From Neptunomonas sp. (GTDB lineage: Bacteria; Pseudomonadota; Gammaproteobacteria; Pseudomonadales; Balneatricaceae), in the NCBI RefSeq assembly GCF_016744175.1, contig NZ_JADGEV010000016.1:25672-89671 (forward strand): a stretch of 64,000 bases of DNA, in the 5' to 3' direction. Shown here in pieces: positions 60,928 through 64,000 of this stretch (position 1 is its first letter; each line of letters starts with the position of its first letter). Both the position numbers and the translations under genes were made by a program. The notes beneath the pieces were generated by a model. That model was not told where the DNA came from. It did no database searches and saw only the letters and a list, made by a program, of their open reading frames with translations.

Positions 60928-60955
60928 ATCTTAATAACATATAGGTTATCTAATT

Positions 60956-61156
60956 ATGTACATATGTATCTGCAACGCGGTAACAGATTCACAAATTAAA
61001 GAGGCGCTGGACGACGGTGCTACAAGTGTCGCTGACCTAAACAAAACGCTATCAGTTGGTAGCTGCTGTGGTAAATGTACTCGCTCCGCTAGACAGATCA
61101 TCAAGCAATATAGATCGGCGATGGAAATTGATGAACTATCGTATAGTGCAATGTAA
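60956..61156 (+). CDS. bfd: Bacterioferritin-associated ferredoxin Bfd
   Basis: A 66-residue [2Fe-2S] protein with Cys4, Cys6, Cys38 and Cys41 (YICICNAVTD; CCGKCTRSARQ) in the E. coli Bfd pattern. It reduces heme in bacterioferritin so that stored iron is released as Fe2+. It is divergent from the bfr pair. Confidence 0.93.
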   Translation: MYICICNAVTDSQIKEALDDGATSVADLNKTLSVGSCCGKCTRSARQIIKQYRSAMEIDELSYSAM

Positions 61157-61473
61157 CGGCTATGTCTTAAATGCCTTCTAACGTACCTCCTTATCTAAAT
61201 ACGTTACTCTTCACCTACGCGCCAGCACAAAATAATATTTTGTCTATTACGCCCTAAACGCTGCTAACTAATACGTCTTCATCAGCTGCTGAATTTAAAC
61301 ACCTACCCTATTAGAAATTTCCAAATAGAACACTACAGCGCACTGACCGAATAATATTCGGCGTATATAATTATTTCCGTATTTTGTTGCTAACCAAGTA
61401 AACATTTAAACAGCTCATTCTGAAAGGCTACGCGTAGAATATTAGTTAATAATGATAACTAAGTGAGCCTAAC
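61157..61473. other. 317-base gene-free region upstream of the third astA-like gene
   Basis: No open frame of note. It holds the inverted repeat at 61347-61361 and an AT-rich promoter-like stretch after it (GTATATAATTA near 61363). A partial Fur-like run (AATAATGATAA) near 61446 is too weak to call. Confidence 0.5.
61347..61361. promoter_or_regulatory. Inverted repeat CCGAAT-N3-ATTCGG upstream of the third astA-like gene
   Basis: A 6-bp inverted repeat with an AAT centre, 113 bases before the start codon. It shares both arms with the site upstream of the lrp gene at 52305-52321, and both are followed by TATAT within about 10 bases. This may be an operator, an inference. Confidence 0.45.
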
Positions 61474-62532
61474 ATGCTGATTATTCGCCCTTGCAAAGAA
61501 AGTGATTTGGATGATTTGATGAACATCTCCCATGCGGTCGGCAAAGGGATGACATCAATGCCTGCTGATGAAGCAGCCTGGCTAGAAAAGATCAATGCAT
61601 CGGCTCAAGCTTTTAATTCTGCTCAGCCAGCTGCACAGAGCAATACGTATTTCATGGTGCTGGAAGATACGGCTACTGGGCATTTAGCTGGCACGACAGC
61701 TATTTATACAGGGGTAGGACTTAGCCGTCCTTTCTATTCTTATAAAATATCCACACTGGTCAGTAGCAGCAGTGACCTTGATATGATTCGTAAAACCCAA
61801 GTACTCAATATCGTCAATGATTACACTGGATCAACCGAAGTTGGCTCTATTTACTTGCTACCCGAATACCGCAAACCGGGTGTAGGCCAGTTTTTATCAC
61901 GTGCGCGCTTTCTAACCATGGCCGACTTCCCAGAACGTTTTGGTGATCAAATCATTGCTGAGCTACGTGGCTGGCAAGATGAAAATGGCCGGTCTCCACT
62001 ATGGGATAACCTTGGTAAACCCTTCTTTGGCATTGAGTTTCAAGATGCGGTGAATACCGCAGCGCTCAAAGGTTCACAGTTCATCTCTGACTTGATGCCT
62101 AAATACCCGATATATATCAACCTATTACCGCAAGAAGCACAAGAAGTTATAGGTAAACCGCATGATTTCTCGGCGCCTGCATTATTCATGTTGAAAAAAG
62201 AAGGTTTTCAGTTCTCCGGTTATGTTGATTTATTTGATGGAGGCCCTTCGGTGCAAGCCGATACTAAAGAGATTCGCAGTGTTAAAGAGAGCTGTAGTAG
62301 CCATTTCCAAGTGGTAGATAACCTCCCTACATCGTCACAAATGTACTTAGTCAGCAATGAAAGCTTAGATAACTACCGTGTTGCTTTAGCGCCTGGACAA
62401 ATGACTGACAATGGCGATTTCATTATAGACCAAGCCACTTTCCACTCATTGCAGCTCTCCGTTGGTGGCTTAGTACGCTTTATCACAATGAACAAATCCT
62501 CTGTCCGAAAAGCACACTCAGAGGCGGCATGA
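61474..62532 (+). CDS. Third arginine N-succinyltransferase-like (AstA family) protein
   Basis: A 352-residue AstA-family protein, more divergent than the two in the ast operon: IRPCKESDLDDLMNISHAVG, SIYLLPEYRKPGVGQFLSRA, SPLWDNLGKPFFGIEF, FDGGPSVQADT. The usual PFWExLGRHFF reads PLWDNLGKPFF, near the active-site region. It is far from astD/B and precedes a deformylase gene by ~60 bases. It could be an arginine succinyltransferase isozyme or act on another amine; not decidable by eye. Confidence 0.8.
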   Translation: MLIIRPCKESDLDDLMNISHAVGKGMTSMPADEAAWLEKINASAQAFNSAQPAAQSNTYFMVLEDTATGHLAGTTAIYTGVGLSRPFYSYKISTLVSSSSDLDMIRKTQVLNIVNDYTGSTEVGSIYLLPEYRKPGVGQFLSRARFLTMADFPERFGDQIIAELRGWQDENGRSPLWDNLGKPFFGIEFQDAVNTAALKGSQFISDLMPKYPIYINLLPQEAQEVIGKPHDFSAPALFMLKKEGFQFSGYVDLFDGGPSVQADTKEIRSVKESCSSHFQVVDNLPTSSQMYLVSNESLDNYRVALAPGQMTDNGDFIIDQATFHSLQLSVGGLVRFITMNKSSVRKAHSEAA

Positions 62533-62593
62533 CGGGTATTAGAGAGTAATATCTTCTACACTGGTTTTTTTCGTACTCTCTGGAGGTAAATTG

Positions 62594-63451
62594 ATGGACA
62601 ACAATCATTGGATTCTTACCGCACAATGCCCAAGCCGCTTAGGGACTATCGATGCTGTTACTGGGCTGCTGTATACCAACCAACATTACATCACTGAACT
62701 GCACTCATTTGATGACTGCCATAGCAACCAGTTCTTTATCCGGGCACAGTTTCGTGCCAATGACTCTTTTGATGAAGCCGCCTTTCGCCAAGAGTTCTCA
62801 TTAAAAGCAGAACAGTTTGATATGCAGTGGCAATTACGCTCCACTGCAAACAAACCTAAAGTAGTGATCATGGTTTCCAAATTTGATCACTGTCTTAATG
62901 ACTTGCTCTATAAGCACAGGATTGGGCAGCTATCAATCGAGATACCGGCTATTATTTCCAATCACCCGGACCTTGAATCATTAGCCCAATGGCATGGCAT
63001 CCCTTATTACCACCTACCTGTGAGTGCCGAGACTAAACCAGCTCAAGAAGCACAAGTCATGCAGATCATCAAAGATGTAGACGCTGAGCTAGTCGTACTT
63101 GCACGATACATGCAGGTACTGTCTCCACAACTGTGCCAGCATTTAGAAGGCTGGGCAATTAATATCCATCACTCATTACTACCTGGTTTTAAAGGCGCAA
63201 AACCCTACCACCAAGCGTATGAAAAAGGCGTTAAAACAGTGGGAGCAACCGCCCACTATATTAATGATGATCTCGATGAAGGCCCTATTATTGCTCAAGG
63301 TATCGACTCAGTAGACCATGCGTACTACCCAGAAGACTTGGTCGCCAAAGGCCGAGATATAGAACGCGTCACTCTTTCACGAGCGGTACGTTATCATGTT
63401 GAACAACGGGTTTTCTTAAACGGACAACGTACCGTGGTATTTGCTGACTAA
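62594..63451 (+). CDS. purU: PurU, formyltetrahydrofolate deformylase
   Basis: A 285-residue protein with an N-terminal ACT domain (WILTAQCPSRLGTIDAVTGL) and a formyltransferase-like domain containing INIHHSLLPGFKGAKPYHQA with catalytic Asn-His and Asp in INDDLDEGPIIAQG. It hydrolyses 10-formyl-THF to THF and formate. ATG 62594 with GGAGG upstream is preferred to TTG 62591. PurU homologues often travel with glycine-betaine or dimethylglycine catabolism; here the neighbour is an AstA-like gene. Confidence 0.93.
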   Translation: MDNNHWILTAQCPSRLGTIDAVTGLLYTNQHYITELHSFDDCHSNQFFIRAQFRANDSFDEAAFRQEFSLKAEQFDMQWQLRSTANKPKVVIMVSKFDHCLNDLLYKHRIGQLSIEIPAIISNHPDLESLAQWHGIPYYHLPVSAETKPAQEAQVMQIIKDVDAELVVLARYMQVLSPQLCQHLEGWAINIHHSLLPGFKGAKPYHQAYEKGVKTVGATAHYINDDLDEGPIIAQGIDSVDHAYYPEDLVAKGRDIERVTLSRAVRYHVEQRVFLNGQRTVVFAD

Positions 63452-63476
63452 GCCACTTAGGCTGTTATGCTGCTGT

Positions 63477-63507
63477 ACTTGGAGTTATGAGTGATTAACT
63501 CCCAAGT
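63477..63507. terminator. Hairpin between convergent purU and methyltransferase genes
   Basis: An imperfect stem of about 11 bp (ACTTGGAGTTA with TAACTCCCAAGT, one bulge) that covers the stop codon of the minus-strand gene. No long T-tract follows on either strand, so its terminator role is tentative. Confidence 0.4.
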
Positions 63508-64000
63508 ACACAGTTTAACGCCTGATAATCTTCTAGAACCTGCTGAGCATTTCTCTCCACATTTTGAGACACACGCTGATAATGGCTAATAGTTCTCGCT
63601 AAATAAGCCTGATCATCCGGCCTAGACAGATCCCACATAATAGAGCCTACCGGGGAGATAGGCTGCGCTGCGTGTAAGCTAACATGTAGAACTTCATAAA
63701 ATCGGTTATTTTCTTGTACTAAGCACTCATCAATTAAAGAGAATCCCATTTCAATCAATGTATTACGTACTTTATAAGTATGCAGCACGGGACATAGCAA
63801 AAACTCCATTTTCTGTTGAGGGTTCTCAACAAGTAGCCCAGCTACTAATTCAATCAGTAAATCACCACCGACACCTGCAATTATCATTAAATGACAACTG
63901 CCTTCATTTACATTGGTAGCTGATGACAACTGTAATTTTGCTACATCAGCCACATGTGTCTGCCAACTGCTAGTTTTTGCTCCCTCAGGAAAAAAACGCT
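63495..64000 (-). CDS. TrmK-like SAM-dependent methyltransferase (5' end outside window)
   Basis: The frame is open from the stop at 63495 to the right edge, so it is a partial gene; the in-frame GTG at 63953 is probably not the start. The visible part has MIIAGVGGDLLIELV and FLLCPVLHTYKVRNTLIE, with NRFYEVLHVS after it, matching the COG2384/TrmK fold (tRNA adenine-22 N1-methyltransferase in Bacillus). The SAM-binding glycine motif would lie outside the window. Function in gammaproteobacteria is not established. Confidence 0.75.
   Translation of the reverse strand, partial: RFFPEGAKTSSWQTHVADVAKLQLSSATNVNEGSCHLMIIAGVGGDLLIELVAGLLVENPQQKMEFLLCPVLHTYKVRNTLIEMGFSLIDECLVQENNRFYEVLHVSLHAAQPISPVGSIMWDLSRPDDQAYLARTISHYQRVSQNVERNAQQVLEDYQALNCVLGS

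Noticed and set aside
61440..61462. Fur-box-like run (AATAATGATAAC) before the third astA-like gene
   Set aside because: Only one half of the consensus matches; the other half diverges.

Overview
The window comes from a gammaproteobacterium, most likely a marine one of the Oceanospirillales type (an inference from gene order and families; no 16S is present). The supporting signs are the ancestral cell-envelope order mlaFEDCB / yrbG-kdsD-lptCAB-rpoN-hpf-ptsN-rapZ-npr, the mreBCD-maf-rng-yhdP-nitrilase block, an AST arginine pathway with a Pseudomonas-style pair of arginine succinyltransferase genes, a TRAP transporter, and moderate to low GC. No tRNA, rRNA, insertion sequence, prophage or CRISPR array was seen.

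Positions 1-25,400 are housekeeping. A phospholipid-transport operon (mlaFEDCB, minus; mlaB cut by the left edge) is divergent from yrbG-kdsD-lptC-lptA-lptB-rpoN-hpf-ptsN-rapZ-npr, followed by mgtE and darP/yjgA. Between kdsD and lptC, where kdsC normally lies, only a 38-codon in-frame remnant is left. On the minus strand follow mreB-mreC-mreD-maf-rng and yhdP plus a nitrilase-fold hydrolase; gatCAB is divergent from mreB.

Positions 25,400-37,600 are mixed: a two-gene unit of a Ras-like GTPase and a small partner, a TDG-fold DNA glycosylase with msrA, a lone MSHA-like prepilin, a VOC protein, an ArgR/GlxA-type regulator divergent from the aminotransferase astC, a 58-residue SutA-like protein, a cold-shock protein, EfpL, a MASE1-GAF-PAS-GGDEF-EAL gene split by one in-frame amber codon, and a glutathione S-transferase whose only plausible start is ATC.

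Positions 37,600-52,300 look like a nitrogen and amino-acid scavenging region. An M20 hydrolase leads the operon with two astA-type genes, astD and astB. After a TfoX C-terminal-domain protein come an OccR/NocR-like LysR regulator, a TRAP transporter (DctQ, DctM, DctP), a three-subunit FAD/[2Fe-2S] dehydrogenase of the HcnABC/opine-oxidase type, RidA and an Lrp-family regulator. A consistent but unproven reading is uptake and oxidation of an opine or D-/N-substituted amino acid, with released arginine passed to the AST pathway.

Positions 52,300-64,000 hold metal homeostasis and one-carbon genes: a Zur-box-controlled zinc-starvation operon folE2-znuC-znuB-znuA-hisI, metR/metE, two bacterioferritin subunits with complementary active-site losses, bfd behind a Fur-box-like site, a third divergent astA-like gene followed by a PurU-type deformylase, and the C-terminal part of a TrmK-like methyltransferase cut by the right edge. 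A shared inverted repeat (CCGAAT-N3-ATTCGG) lies upstream of both the lrp gene and the third astA-like gene and may define a common regulon.
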